From: an uncultured Collinsella sp.
GTDB lineage: Bacteria; Actinomycetota; Coriobacteriia; Coriobacteriales; Coriobacteriaceae
Length of the DNA stretch: 16,034 bases
NCBI GenBank assembly: GCA_900758885.1
Contig: CAAETD010000083.1
Location: forward strand, 1 to 16,034
Direction of reading: 5' to 3'
Below, one piece after another: positions 7,752 through 14,824 of the stretch (position 1 is its first letter; every line of letters starts with the position of its first letter). The translations under genes and the position numbers were made by a program. Below the pieces are notes generated by a model, which was not told the origin of the DNA, did not search any database, and saw only the letters and a list, made by a program, of their open reading frames with translations.

Positions 7752-7780
7752 ATTATCGTTACATTTTTATGACCTGGCAA
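7752..7780 (-). promoter_or_regulatory. Putative promoter of the HD-GYP/Hpt operon
   Basis: On the minus strand, -35 TTGCCA (7775-7780) and -10 GATAAT (7752-7757) have an ideal 17-bp spacing and lie about 87 bp upstream of the ATG. The 5' leader carries a second copy of TAACGATA near the start codon. The rest of the 211-bp gap (7666-7876) shows nothing else clear. Confidence 0.55.
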
Positions 7781-7876
7781 GCGGCGGTAATGGAGCCGCG
7801 GGTGCGCGGTTATGGGCGCATTCGTTAACAATGACGAAACGCTAACAGCCCCTCTCCCCGCAGGTCATCGAGCGCG

Positions 7877-8674
7877 CTAACGCTCCAAGACATCGCGAAC
7901 GGCGTTTGCCGCCGTAACGGGGCGATCGCGCAGACCGTTATGCGCGCCCGGGATCGTCACGAGGGGGCAATCGAGATATTCGGCAGCCGCTCGCGTGCCA
8001 GCCTCGCGGGGCGTACCGACCGAGAGCTCGCCGAGAAGCACAGCAGCAACGGACTTCGATGCGCAGACACTGCCCCAATTGGGAACGTAAGTCATATTTG
8101 TTCCATATTCGTTCGCCATAAAGCAACGACCATTGCGCAGGGCATGTTTGGCTTCCGCTTCGGTCGTCCCGGGAGCCTCGGGGTCCAAGTCGCCGAGAGC
8201 TCCCAAGAAAAGCCGGAGCGCCCTTGAAACCTTTCCAGCCGCAATCATATCGAGCAAAACCGGAGCTGCGCCCATGCCGACGCCTTCGGCCGACACGGCC
8301 GGCTCATGCAGAATCGCACGGGCGACGAGATGAGGTTCGCTGCGAAGAAGCTCCAGCGCCACCAACGTACCGGCGCTATGCGCAAGCACATTTGTCGGAG
8401 CGCCAACGTGTTCGATCACGGCTTGCAGGTCGGCGGCCTGAGCGGCAAGATCATAGCTGCCGTCTGCCGCATCGCTGCTGCCACCGCAGCCGCGGCGGTC
8501 GTAGGCAATTACGCGATAGTTGCGGCTGAGCTCACAAGCGATGCCGTCGAAAAATGTGCCGTCGACACAAGCGCCGTGCACGCACACCAAGGCAGGAGTA
8601 TCAGGCGACACATCCGGGCCGACATATTCGCGACAGGCAATCGTGGTGCCCGCATTCTCGACCGTAAAATCCAT
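7877..8674 (-). CDS. Alpha/beta-fold hydrolase, substrate unknown
   Basis: 265 aa, cytosolic by lack of a signal peptide. It has the classical alpha/beta hydrolase layout: oxyanion-hole motif CVHGACVDGTFFD (His33-Gly34), strand-turn VIAYDRRGCGGSS, nucleophile elbow LAHSAGT with Ser100, and catalytic His245 in PGAHNGL. The acid residue is not certain; Glu216 (LLGELS) sits where the family often has Glu or Asp. Ala replaces the first Gly of the usual GxSxG. Such proteins hydrolyse esters, amides or thioesters, and this sequence does not reveal which. It starts at ATG 8674 with a GGGGG-containing leader. It is divergent from the radical SAM gene, sharing a 225-bp intergenic region; no terminator is evident downstream. 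Confidence 0.85.
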   Translation of the reverse strand: MDFTVENAGTTIACREYVGPDVSPDTPALVCVHGACVDGTFFDGIACELSRNYRVIAYDRRGCGGSSDAADGSYDLAAQAADLQAVIEHVGAPTNVLAHSAGTLVALELLRSEPHLVARAILHEPAVSAEGVGMGAAPVLLDMIAAGKVSRALRLFLGALGDLDPEAPGTTEAEAKHALRNGRCFMANEYGTNMTYVPNWGSVCASKSVAAVLLGELSVGTPREAGTRAAAEYLDCPLVTIPGAHNGLRDRPVTAANAVRDVLER

Positions 8675-8826
8675 GTTGTGCCCCCATCATCAATGCTCAT
8701 CCAGTTGCACGTCAGTGCGGTTGGATGGGCCCGCATTGCCTTACGCCTTGTTAACAGATTAACTGTACCCGACCCGAGGCTTTTCATGGCACGGCATAAT
8801 GAGCGACGTGAAAAAACGAAACTTGT

Positions 8827-8851
8827 AAAGCAAGGGCCCGCACCTTGCTTT
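8827..8851. promoter_or_regulatory. Perfect inverted repeat (possible operator) upstream of the radical SAM gene
   Basis: AAAGCAAGG (8827-8835) and CCTTGCTTT (8843-8851) form a 9-bp perfect dyad with a 7-nt centre and no T-tract. It sits just upstream of a candidate extended -10 and would cover the -35 region. A shorter dyad, GTTAA/TTAAC, lies at 8749-8762 in the same divergent intergenic region. Confidence 0.5.
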
Positions 8852-8859
8852 GGAGCCGA

Positions 8860-8868
8860 TGCTATGCT
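8860..8868 (+). promoter_or_regulatory. Candidate extended -10 promoter of the radical SAM gene
   Basis: TGCTATGCT (8860-8868) matches the TGN plus -10 form, with no good -35 at 17 bp. It lies 31 bp upstream of the chosen start codon. Confidence 0.4.
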
Positions 8869-8899
8869 TAGGCACAATTGTCTTGAGGAGCATATGCCT

Positions 8900-9676
8900 A
8901 TGTCTACGTTTTTGAATGCCAGCCCCATCTTTGGGCCCGTCCGCAGCCGTCGCCTGGGCCTTTCGCTCGGCGTCAATATGATGCCGGCGAGCGGCAAAAT
9001 CTGCACGTTCGACTGTATTTACTGCGAAAACGGCCTCAACGCCGAGCGCCCCTGTCATGAGCCGTACAACACAGCTGCCATGGTACTCGACGCGCTCGAA
9101 GCAAAGCTGCGCGAGATGGCAGCCGAGGGCGAGCTCCCCGATGTGATCACCTTCGCAGGCAACGGCGAGCCCACCGCCGCACCGGAGTTTCCGCAGGCCA
9201 TCGCCGGCGCCGTCGCGCTGCGCGACGAGCTTGCCCCAAACTCCAAGATCGCCGTGCTTTCCAACGGCACGCGCGCCGACCGCCCCGAGGTGCACGACGC
9301 GCTCATGATGGTCGACGACAACATTCTTAAGCTCGATACCGTCGACCCGACGTTTATCCAGCTGCTCGACCAGCCTGTTGGCCCCTACGACGTCGAGCAC
9401 CAGATCGAAACGTTCGCAAGCTTTGACGGTCACGTTATTATCCAAACGATCTTTTTGACCGGCGAGTATCAGGGCAAGCTCATCGACAACACCGGCGAGG
9501 AGTACGTTGCCCCCTGGCTCGCGGCACTCGAGCGCATTCGTCCGCAGGAGGCGACCATCTACACGGTGGCGCGCGAGACACCGGTCGCCGGCCTTGCCAA
9601 GGCAGCACCCGAGGTGCTCGACACGATCGCTGCACGCGTGCGCGCCCTCGGCATCCCCTGCCAGGTGAGCTACTAG
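8900..9676 (+). CDS. Radical SAM protein (COG0731-like Fe-S oxidoreductase)
   Basis: 258 aa. The N-terminus SPIFGPVRSRRLGLSLGVN leads into the radical SAM cluster motif CTFDCIYC (Cys35, Cys39, Cys42), which binds the [4Fe-4S] that cleaves S-adenosylmethionine. TFAGNGEPTAAPEFP is the SAM-contacting GGEP-like strand. The opening and the C-x3-C-x2-C spacing resemble COG0731 proteins, whose archaeal/eukaryotic relatives include the TYW1 wybutosine enzyme. The bacterial members are mostly uncharacterised, so no reaction is assigned. The start is placed at ATG 8900, nine bases after GAGGAG; the ATG at 8894 is only three bases from it. The frame is open much further upstream, but that stretch overlaps the divergent hydrolase gene and is not family-like. 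It appears to be a single-gene transcript. Confidence 0.85.
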   Translation: MSTFLNASPIFGPVRSRRLGLSLGVNMMPASGKICTFDCIYCENGLNAERPCHEPYNTAAMVLDALEAKLREMAAEGELPDVITFAGNGEPTAAPEFPQAIAGAVALRDELAPNSKIAVLSNGTRADRPEVHDALMMVDDNILKLDTVDPTFIQLLDQPVGPYDVEHQIETFASFDGHVIIQTIFLTGEYQGKLIDNTGEEYVAPWLAALERIRPQEATIYTVARETPVAGLAKAAPEVLDTIAARVRALGIPCQVSY

Positions 9677-9717
9677 CAAAACCACGCAGCAGCCAGTGTC
9701 CGCCACCCCGCTCCATC

Positions 9718-9784
9718 AGTTGCGGTGATATAGTTCCTGTTTATGCTGTTAAACCGCTTAAATCGGAACTATATCACCGCAACT
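9718..9784. repeat. 67-bp intergenic element with perfect 20-bp inverted repeats
   Basis: AGTTGCGGTGATATAGTTCC (9718-9737) is the exact reverse complement of 9765-9784. The 27-nt centre holds a smaller GTTTA/TAAAC hairpin (9739-9743 with 9750-9754). The right arm runs into TTTTA, so it could end the radical SAM transcript. The length and perfection, with AT-rich arms in a GC-rich genome, look more like a mobile or interspersed element. Its right end adjoins the methionine aminopeptidase promoter. Confidence 0.85.
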
Positions 9785-9805
9785 TTTATGGACGCGTGAG
9801 TGGGC

Positions 9806-9811
9806 TATACT
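9806..9811 (+). promoter_or_regulatory. Candidate -10 box of the methionine aminopeptidase gene
   Basis: TATACT lies 25 bp before the ATG. The matching -35 is poor (TTTTAT at 9784-9789, 16-bp spacing) and overlaps the end of the inverted-repeat element. Confidence 0.4.
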
Positions 9812-9836
9812 AGCTGCGGATGAAAGGAAGTTAGCC

Positions 9837-10724
9837 ATGTATGACAAAGGACCCGTACCCGGCCGCAACGACGCCTGCTGGTGCGGCAGCGGCAAAAAAT
9901 ATAAGAAATGTCACAGCGCCTTCGACGAGCGCCTCGAGCGCCTGTGGGAGGAGGGCTGGGAGGTTCTGCCCCGTACGCTCTACAAGACGCCCGCCGATAT
10001 CGAGGGCATCAAGCGCTCCGCCGCCATCAACGTGGGCGTGCTCGACTACGTAGGTGAGCACATCGCCGCGGGCATGACCACCAACCAGATTGACCAGATG
10101 ATCTACGACTACACCGTCGAGCACGGTGGCACGCCGGCCGATCTCAACTACGAGGGCTACCCCAAAAGCGTGTGCACCTCGATCAATGATGTGGTCTGCC
10201 ACGGTATCCCCTGTGATACGGACGTGCTGCACGAGGGCGACATCATCAACGTCGATTGCTCCACGATCCTGGACGGCTACTTTAGCGACTCGAGCCGCAT
10301 GTTCTGCATCGGCGAGGTCTCGGCCGAGCGTCAGCGCCTGGTCGACGTCACTCGCGCCAGCGTGGAGGCGGGTCTGGCCGCCGTCAAGCCGTGGCTGCCG
10401 CTGTCCGTGATGGCCGAGGCCGTGCAAAAGACGGTCGAGGACGCCGGTTTTAGCGTGGTGCGCGAGTACGGCGGACACGGCATCGGTAAGGAGTTCCACG
10501 AGGACCCGTTTGTGGGCTTTACCACCGAGGCGCCCGATGTGGACACCATTATGGCTCCGGGCATGGTCTTTACCATCGAGCCCATGGTCAACGCCGGAGC
10601 GCCCGACATCAAGATCAGCAAGGGCGATGGCTGGTGCGTGCGCACCAAGGACGGCAGCGATTCGGCCCAGTGCGAGGTACAGCTCGTGGTGACCGAGGAT
10701 GGTTACGAACTGCTGAGCTGGTAG
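9837..10724 (+). CDS. map: Type I methionine aminopeptidase with N-terminal SEC-C zinc motif
   Basis: 295 aa, cytosolic. It removes the initiator Met from nascent proteins. Residues 6-26 carry a SEC-C motif (CWCGSGKKYKKCH; Cys14, Cys16, Cys25, His26) that binds zinc and probably helps ribosome docking. The pita-bread catalytic domain (about 50-295) has all metal ligands: Asp140 (NVDCS), Asp151 (FSDSSR), His214 (GGHGIG), Glu248 (TIEPM) and Glu280 (CEVQL), plus His122 (CHGIP) and His221. The start ATG has AAAGGAAG six bases upstream. The SEC-C extension accounts for the extra length over the roughly 250-aa basic form. It is flanked by a perfect inverted repeat upstream and a strong terminator downstream, so it is probably monocistronic. 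A second map gene elsewhere, as in many actinobacteria, is possible. Confidence 0.96.
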   Translation: MYDKGPVPGRNDACWCGSGKKYKKCHSAFDERLERLWEEGWEVLPRTLYKTPADIEGIKRSAAINVGVLDYVGEHIAAGMTTNQIDQMIYDYTVEHGGTPADLNYEGYPKSVCTSINDVVCHGIPCDTDVLHEGDIINVDCSTILDGYFSDSSRMFCIGEVSAERQRLVDVTRASVEAGLAAVKPWLPLSVMAEAVQKTVEDAGFSVVREYGGHGIGKEFHEDPFVGFTTEAPDVDTIMAPGMVFTIEPMVNAGAPDIKISKGDGWCVRTKDGSDSAQCEVQLVVTEDGYELLSW

Positions 10725-10733
10725 CCGTGGATG

Positions 10734-10786
10734 CGCCGGGCTTCGCGATGGATATGTTAACCATCGCGAAGCCCGGCGTTTTATTT
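10734..10786 (+). terminator. Rho-independent terminator of map
   Basis: A perfect 18-bp stem (10734-10751 with 10761-10778; arm CGCCGGGCTTCGCGATGG) has a 9-nt loop and then TTTTATTT. It begins 10 bp after the stop codon. Confidence 0.95.
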
Positions 10787-10799
10787 GAACGTTTTGCCT

Positions 10800-10840
10800 G
10801 ATAAAACCTGCCAAAATAAACCTGTCCCTTTTTGGTAGGT
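10800..10840 (+). repeat. Dispersed hairpin repeat, copy 2
   Basis: These 41 bp are identical to 12011-12051 except for one base (A at 10818, G at 12029). The arms ACCTGCCAAAA and TTTTGGTAGGT pair over 11 bp with one G-U around a 13-nt loop containing CCTGTCCC. The repeat ends five bases before the ribosome-binding site of the dehydrogenase gene, so it forms nearly the whole leader. TTGCCT at 10794-10799 with TAAACC at 10817-10822 (17-bp spacing) is a weak promoter candidate inside it. Confidence 0.85.
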
Positions 10841-10859
10841 CGAGCGGAGAGGACTGCTT

Positions 10860-11795
10860 GTGAACATCCTGGTTTTGTTGCCCGTCAACGACCGTCATCG
10901 CGCAATTCTTGAGTCGAGCGCTCCGGGCGAGGACTTTATCTACACGAGCTCCGACGCCGCCACGCGCGAGCAGGTCGCCGATGCCGACGTGATCCTGGGC
11001 AACATCGACCCTGACATGCTCACAGCATGCGAGCACCTCCAGCTGCTGCAACTGCAGACCGCGGGCTATGACGATTACTTGGCCGCCGGCACCGTGCCGG
11101 CCGACGCCAAACTGTCTTGCTCGGTGGGCGCCTACGGCCAGGCCGTGAGCGAGCACATGTTTGCCATGGTGCTGTCTATGATGAAGCGCCTGCCCGGCTA
11201 CCAGGACCTGCAGCGCGAGCATCGCTGGGAGGATTTGGGGCCGGTCACCTCGCTCAAAAACGCCAATGTGCTGGTGCTGGGCGCGGGCGACATTGGCGGC
11301 CACTTTGCCACGCTCTGCCGCAACATGGGTGCGCACGTCCGCGGCATCAAGCGCCATCCGCTCGTCTACCCCATTGTATTTGAGGACATGGACGGCATGG
11401 ATGCCCTGTCTGAGCGCCTGGCCGAGGCCGATGTCGTCGCATCCTTTATGCCGAGCACGCCCGAGACCCGCGGTCTGGCGAATGCCAAGTTCTTCGCCGC
11501 GATGAAGCCGGGCGCCTTCTTTGCCAACGGCGGCCGCGGCGATCTTGTGGTCGCCGACGACTTGGTTGTCGCTCTGGAGTCGGGACATCTCGCCGGTGCC
11601 GCGGTCGACGTCACCGACCCCGAGCCGCTGCCTGCCGCAAGCCCGCTGTGGGATGCGCCCAACATGCTCATCACGCCGCACGTCTCGGGCTGGTTCCACC
11701 TGGCAGCCACGCTCAACAACGTGGTCGACATCGCCGCGGAGAATCTGCGTCACCTGCAGGCAGGCGAGACCCTGCGCTGCTGGATCGAGCACTAA
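10860..11795 (+). CDS. D-isomer-specific 2-hydroxyacid dehydrogenase family protein
   Basis: 311 aa NAD(P)-dependent oxidoreductase that should interconvert a 2-keto acid and a D-2-hydroxy acid in the cytosol. The nucleotide-binding loop is VLVLGAGDIGGHFA (GAGDIG 141-146). The catalytic triad of the family is present: Arg226 (NGGRGD), Glu255 (DPEPLP) and His274 (TPHVSG). The N-terminal substrate domain is short (GYDDYLAAG), and no C-terminal ACT domain is present, which argues against a regulated SerA. The substrate is not identifiable; glyoxylate/hydroxypyruvate-type or lactate-type are possible. The start is GTG, with GGAGAGGA six bases upstream. It lies between two terminators, so it is a single gene whose promoter is unclear because its leader is a repeat. 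Confidence 0.9.
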   Translation: MNILVLLPVNDRHRAILESSAPGEDFIYTSSDAATREQVADADVILGNIDPDMLTACEHLQLLQLQTAGYDDYLAAGTVPADAKLSCSVGAYGQAVSEHMFAMVLSMMKRLPGYQDLQREHRWEDLGPVTSLKNANVLVLGAGDIGGHFATLCRNMGAHVRGIKRHPLVYPIVFEDMDGMDALSERLAEADVVASFMPSTPETRGLANAKFFAAMKPGAFFANGGRGDLVVADDLVVALESGHLAGAAVDVTDPEPLPAASPLWDAPNMLITPHVSGWFHLAATLNNVVDIAAENLRHLQAGETLRCWIEH

Positions 11796-11801
11796 TCTTG
11801 T

Positions 11802-11825
11802 TCCGCCGTTCTAACGAACGGCGGA
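11802..11825. other. Perfect 10-bp hairpin just after the dehydrogenase gene
   Basis: TCCGCCGTTC (11802-11811) pairs with GAACGGCGGA (11816-11825) around a TAAC loop. It lies six bases after the stop and lacks a T-tract. It may protect the 3' end of the mRNA; the true terminator follows. Confidence 0.6.
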
Positions 11826-11868
11826 CCGGTCGACGCTGCGCGCCGCCCAGAGCGACAATTTGCCATTC

Positions 11869-11910
11869 AAAAGGCGAGGCACGACCAGAAGGTCAATGCC
11901 TCGCCTTTTT
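11869..11910 (+). terminator. Rho-independent terminator of the dehydrogenase gene
   Basis: AAAAGGCGAGGCA (11869-11881) pairs perfectly with 11897-11909 and runs into TTTTT. The 15-nt loop contains a nested GACC/GGTC hairpin. The following stretch (11911-12010) holds no gene. A loose inverted repeat, CTGGACAG (11929-11936) with CTGTCCAG (11978-11985), lies there. Confidence 0.9.
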
Positions 11911-12010
11911 CATGCCGACTTGTTCGCTCTGGACAGCGCTCGCTGACGTTTGCCCAACCTGCGGTGTCATAACAATTCTGTCCAGCTGTTGGCATTGAGG
12001 CATTTTCCCA

Positions 12011-12052
12011 GATAAAACCTGCCAAAATGAACCTGTCCCTTTTTGGTAGGTT
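12011..12052. repeat. Dispersed hairpin repeat, copy 3, at the 3' end of the M18 gene
   Basis: Same element as 10800-10840 with one substitution. It abuts the stop codon of the minus-strand aminopeptidase gene. Read on the minus strand, the hairpin is followed by TTTTATC, so here it can serve as that gene's terminator. The stem has one A-C mismatch in that sense and a G-U pair in the other. Confidence 0.85.
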
Positions 12053-13438
12053 TTAGAGCTCCACGCTTTCGGCGCCGTTGATGGTTAGGTTTCGCTCGTA
12101 GAAGGCGGTGAGGGCGCGGATGGCGTACATCACGTCGCGCACGCCGCCGGTCTCGTAGCTCGAGTGCATGGCAAGCTGCGGCAGGCCCACGTCAACGGCA
12201 TGCATGCTCGCCTGCATGTTCGACAGGTTGCCCAGGGTCGAACCGCCCGCCATATCGCTCTTGTTGGCGAAGGCCTGCGTGGGCACGTCGGCGTCATCGC
12301 AGATGGCTTGGAACACCGCGCGGCTAAAGGCATCGGTGCAGTAGTGCTGGTTGGCGGCTTCCTTGATGACAATACCGCCGTTGAGTACGACCTGGTTGCG
12401 AACATCGCACTTCTCGGCGTGGTTGGGGTGCACGGCATGCGCGTTGTCGCAGCTCACGAGCATCGAGGCGGCAAGGGCGCGATGGTACGACTCGTCGTCA
12501 AAGCCCAGTGATCCGTTAATGCGGCGCAGCGCGTCGGCCAAGAACGTCGACATGGCTCCTTGCTTGGTCTCGGAGCCAACCTCCTCGTTATCGAAGCAGC
12601 AGAAGACCGAAACGTCGCGCGCGTTCTCGGCACCCAAAAATGCCTGCAGCGAGGTGTAGGCGCAGGCCAGGTCGTCGAGCTTGGGCGTCGAGATAAACTC
12701 GTCGGCCCAGCCCCAAATGCGCGCATCCTGACGATTGACCAGGAACAGATCGCGGCCCAAAATTTGCTCGGGCTCAACGTCCAGCTCATCGGCAATCAGA
12801 GCGTCAAAATCTCCCTGCTTGAGTTCACCGGCGCTGATGAGCGGGCATAGGTCAACGGCTCGGTTGGGAGCAAAGCTCTCGTTAACGCCACGGTTCATAT
12901 GGATGGCAAGGCTCGGAATAATGGCAACCTCGCGCTCGGTGGCAAGCAGGCGGCTCTCAATACGGTCGCCCTCGCGCACCAGCACGCGGCCCGCGAGCGC
13001 CAGTGGACGATCGAACCAGGTGTAGTCGATCATGCCGCCGTAGGCCTCGGTGTTCAGACGCAGCGTCTCGCCTGCGCCGTCGAGCTCGGGCACAGCCTTG
13101 ACCTTAAACGTCGGCGAATCGCTGTGCGACGCCGTGAGCTGAAAATGATAGTCGCCGGCAACGCCGTCCTCGCCCCACGTAGCAGCCAGGTCCTCGCCCA
13201 CCTTAAAGGCAACGACGCTCGAGGTGTTGCGTTGCGTGTAATAACGCCCGCCCGGCTCGATGTCCCATGCCGCGTTCTCGGGCAGGTAGGTAAAGCCCGC
13301 CTCGTCGAGCTCGGCCATAATGGTCGCCGCCGTATGGAACATGCTGGGGCATGCCTCGATAAAGTCGATAAGGTCGTTGGCGGCCTCGATATCGTCGGCC
13401 GTCACGTGCGCGCGCTCGGGCGTTTCCTGATCCGTCAT
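12053..13438 (-). CDS. M18 family metalloaminopeptidase (aspartyl aminopeptidase-like)
   Basis: 461 aa dizinc exopeptidase expected to remove N-terminal (often acidic) residues from peptides in the cytosol. Family ligands and motifs are complete: TASHSDSP with His105, PKLDDLACAY with Asp255/Asp256, CFDNEEVGS with Glu285/Glu286, SCDNAHAVHPNH with Asp331, and AMHSSYETGG with His425. Length is slightly above the usual 430 or so. The start is placed at the ATG at 13438, three bases after AAAGGGGAG. An in-frame ATG at 13549 would add 37 residues (MMAQVGERRGIKHG...) that do not look like M18 sequence and have no clear ribosome-binding site. The gene is divergent from the Ntn hydrolase gene. A -10-like TATGCT (minus strand, 13473-13478) lies upstream with a poor -35. 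The 3' end abuts a dispersed hairpin repeat. Confidence 0.95.
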   Translation of the reverse strand: MTDQETPERAHVTADDIEAANDLIDFIEACPSMFHTAATIMAELDEAGFTYLPENAAWDIEPGGRYYTQRNTSSVVAFKVGEDLAATWGEDGVAGDYHFQLTASHSDSPTFKVKAVPELDGAGETLRLNTEAYGGMIDYTWFDRPLALAGRVLVREGDRIESRLLATEREVAIIPSLAIHMNRGVNESFAPNRAVDLCPLISAGELKQGDFDALIADELDVEPEQILGRDLFLVNRQDARIWGWADEFISTPKLDDLACAYTSLQAFLGAENARDVSVFCCFDNEEVGSETKQGAMSTFLADALRRINGSLGFDDESYHRALAASMLVSCDNAHAVHPNHAEKCDVRNQVVLNGGIVIKEAANQHYCTDAFSRAVFQAICDDADVPTQAFANKSDMAGGSTLGNLSNMQASMHAVDVGLPQLAMHSSYETGGVRDVMYAIRALTAFYERNLTINGAESVEL

Positions 13439-13599
13439 GCTCTCCCCTTTCGCTGGGTTGATGGTCCCCTCCAGCATACCCCGCCACGCCAGCGCCGCAC
13501 TCTTCATTCCGTGCTTAATTCCGCGCCGCTCACCAACTTGAGCCATCATGCCCGCGTTCCTTTTGCGACAATTGCGCTAACAGGACGAGAGGAGCCGTC

Positions 13600-14685
13600 A
13601 TGAAGCCACGTAACATTGCCATCGCCTGCGGTGTCGCGGGAGTCGCCGTCGGCCTTGCCGCTGCCACCGGTATCGTTTATCACAAGCAAATCAAGTCCGC
13701 CGCGTCGCTCAAACGCTTGACCGGCTACGCGGATGGCTATGACCTGTACGCAATCGACATCGCCTACGACTACGATCTTGATCGCATCATCGCCGCTGGC
13801 GTGCGCGACGACCAGGCCTACATCGATGCCGTGGTGGCGCAGGTGCTGCCCGGTGTGCCGGCACATGTCCAGGCGCCCCAGTTTGCCTGCAGCGCTTTTG
13901 TCGCCGTAGATGCCGAAGGCCGCGTGCGCACCGGTCGCAATTACGACTTTAAGGACGACACCTCGGCGCTGCTGGTGCGCAATCACCCACGCGGCGGCTA
14001 TGCTTCCATCGGGTTTGCCGCCCTCAATAACCTGGGCGCCAACACTCCGCTTGACTCCATCACCGGACGTGCCGCGGCGTTGATGGGCCCGTTTGCCCAG
14101 CTCGACGGTGTTAACGAATGCGGCGTGTCCATTGCCGTACTCACCCTGGATTCCAAGCCCTGTGACCAGGACACGCAACGCCCCGCCATCAATACCTCGC
14201 TCGCCATCCGCCTGGTGCTCGACCGTGCCGCCACCACGCAAGAAGCTGTCGACCTGCTTTCCGCCTACGACATGCACGCTATGGCAGGACGCGATTACCA
14301 CTTCTTTATCAACGACGCCGCCGGTGACGCGCGCGTAGTAGAGTGGGACCCGCGCGATCCGGACCGCGCTTTCAAAGCGACTCCTGTACGCCAGGTTACG
14401 AACTTCTACGCCTGCTATGGCGACGAAGTGCTGCCCAACCAAAAGAATGGCGAGCTGGGCCATGGTAAAGAGCGCGCCGTCGCAATCGCCGATGTCCTTG
14501 ACGCCCATGTCGGCGCCCAAGACGAGGCAGTCGCTTGGAAGGCCCTACGCGCTGCGGCGCAAAAGCCCAATCCGGAAGACATCACCAGCAATACGCAATG
14601 GTCGGTCGTCTTTGACAATACCGAACCCGCTGCCGCCATCACGCTGCGCCGCCACTGGGGCAACGTCGATGCCTTCGCACTGTAA
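13600..14685 (+). CDS. Membrane-anchored Ntn hydrolase, linear amide C-N hydrolase (choloylglycine hydrolase / C45 type) proenzyme
   Basis: 361 aa. Residues 5-26 form one hydrophobic helix after a basic start (MKPRN), a signal anchor or uncleaved signal peptide. A prosegment of about 70 residues follows. The catalytic core starts at Cys97 (FACSAFVAVD). Arg113 and Asp116 (GRNYDF) lie 16 and 19 residues after the Cys, the same spacing as Cys2-Arg18-Asp21 of bile salt hydrolases. Also seen are Asn173 (DGVNECGVSIAV), TSLAIRLVLDRA, and the C-terminal TQWSVVFDN and LRRHW. The nucleophile must become N-terminal, so autocatalytic cleavage before Cys97 is predicted, as in acid ceramidase/NAAA-like proenzymes. 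Substrates of the family include conjugated bile acids, penicillin V, acyl-homoserine lactones and N-acyl amides; which applies is not readable. GAGAGGAG lies five bases before the ATG. Confidence 0.85.
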   Translation: MKPRNIAIACGVAGVAVGLAAATGIVYHKQIKSAASLKRLTGYADGYDLYAIDIAYDYDLDRIIAAGVRDDQAYIDAVVAQVLPGVPAHVQAPQFACSAFVAVDAEGRVRTGRNYDFKDDTSALLVRNHPRGGYASIGFAALNNLGANTPLDSITGRAAALMGPFAQLDGVNECGVSIAVLTLDSKPCDQDTQRPAINTSLAIRLVLDRAATTQEAVDLLSAYDMHAMAGRDYHFFINDAAGDARVVEWDPRDPDRAFKATPVRQVTNFYACYGDEVLPNQKNGELGHGKERAVAIADVLDAHVGAQDEAVAWKALRAAAQKPNPEDITSNTQWSVVFDNTEPAAAITLRRHWGNVDAFAL

Positions 14686-14753
14686 GGAGCCAGGCCCGTC
14701 GACCTTACGTTCCCTGACGTTGCTTACATTTCCATACGCTTGAGCTAACACGT

Positions 14754-14805
14754 TTTACCCCCGCATCAACAGTGTGCGGGGGTAAACTTATGCGCATGTT
14801 ATAAC
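14754..14805 (+). promoter_or_regulatory. Hairpin plus extended -10 promoter region of the phosphofructokinase gene
   Basis: TTTACCCCCGCA (14754-14765) and TGCGGGGGTAAA (14775-14786) are perfect 12-bp arms around a 9-nt loop, with no T-tract on either side. TGTTATAAC (14797-14805) is a good extended -10, and no -35 is found at normal spacing. The dyad would cover the -35 region, so it may be an operator, or a terminator for the preceding gene. The transcription start would fall close to the GGAAGG ribosome-binding site (14812-14817), giving a very short leader. Confidence 0.45.
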
Positions 14806-14824
14806 TTGCCCGGAAGGATTCATC

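Noticed and set aside
8306..8899. Upstream extension of the radical SAM gene by 198 codons
   Set aside because: The extension is antisense to the alpha/beta hydrolase gene, has no family resemblance, and a good ribosome-binding site supports the start at 8900.
9831..11792. Very long open frame on the minus strand (653 codons)
   Set aside because: It lies antisense to map and the dehydrogenase, both with full catalytic motifs, and crosses their terminator. It is low-complexity, rich in Ala, Gly, His and Arg, as expected for a shadow frame in GC-rich DNA.
11912..11998. Possible 28-residue Cys-containing peptide (with CPTCG) after the dehydrogenase terminator
   Set aside because: It starts in the T-tract of a terminator with no ribosome-binding site and no promoter; the Cys pattern alone is not enough.
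13439..13549. 37-residue N-terminal extension of the M18 aminopeptidase
   Set aside because: It has no ribosome-binding site or family similarity; AAAGGGGAG precedes the inner ATG at 13438.
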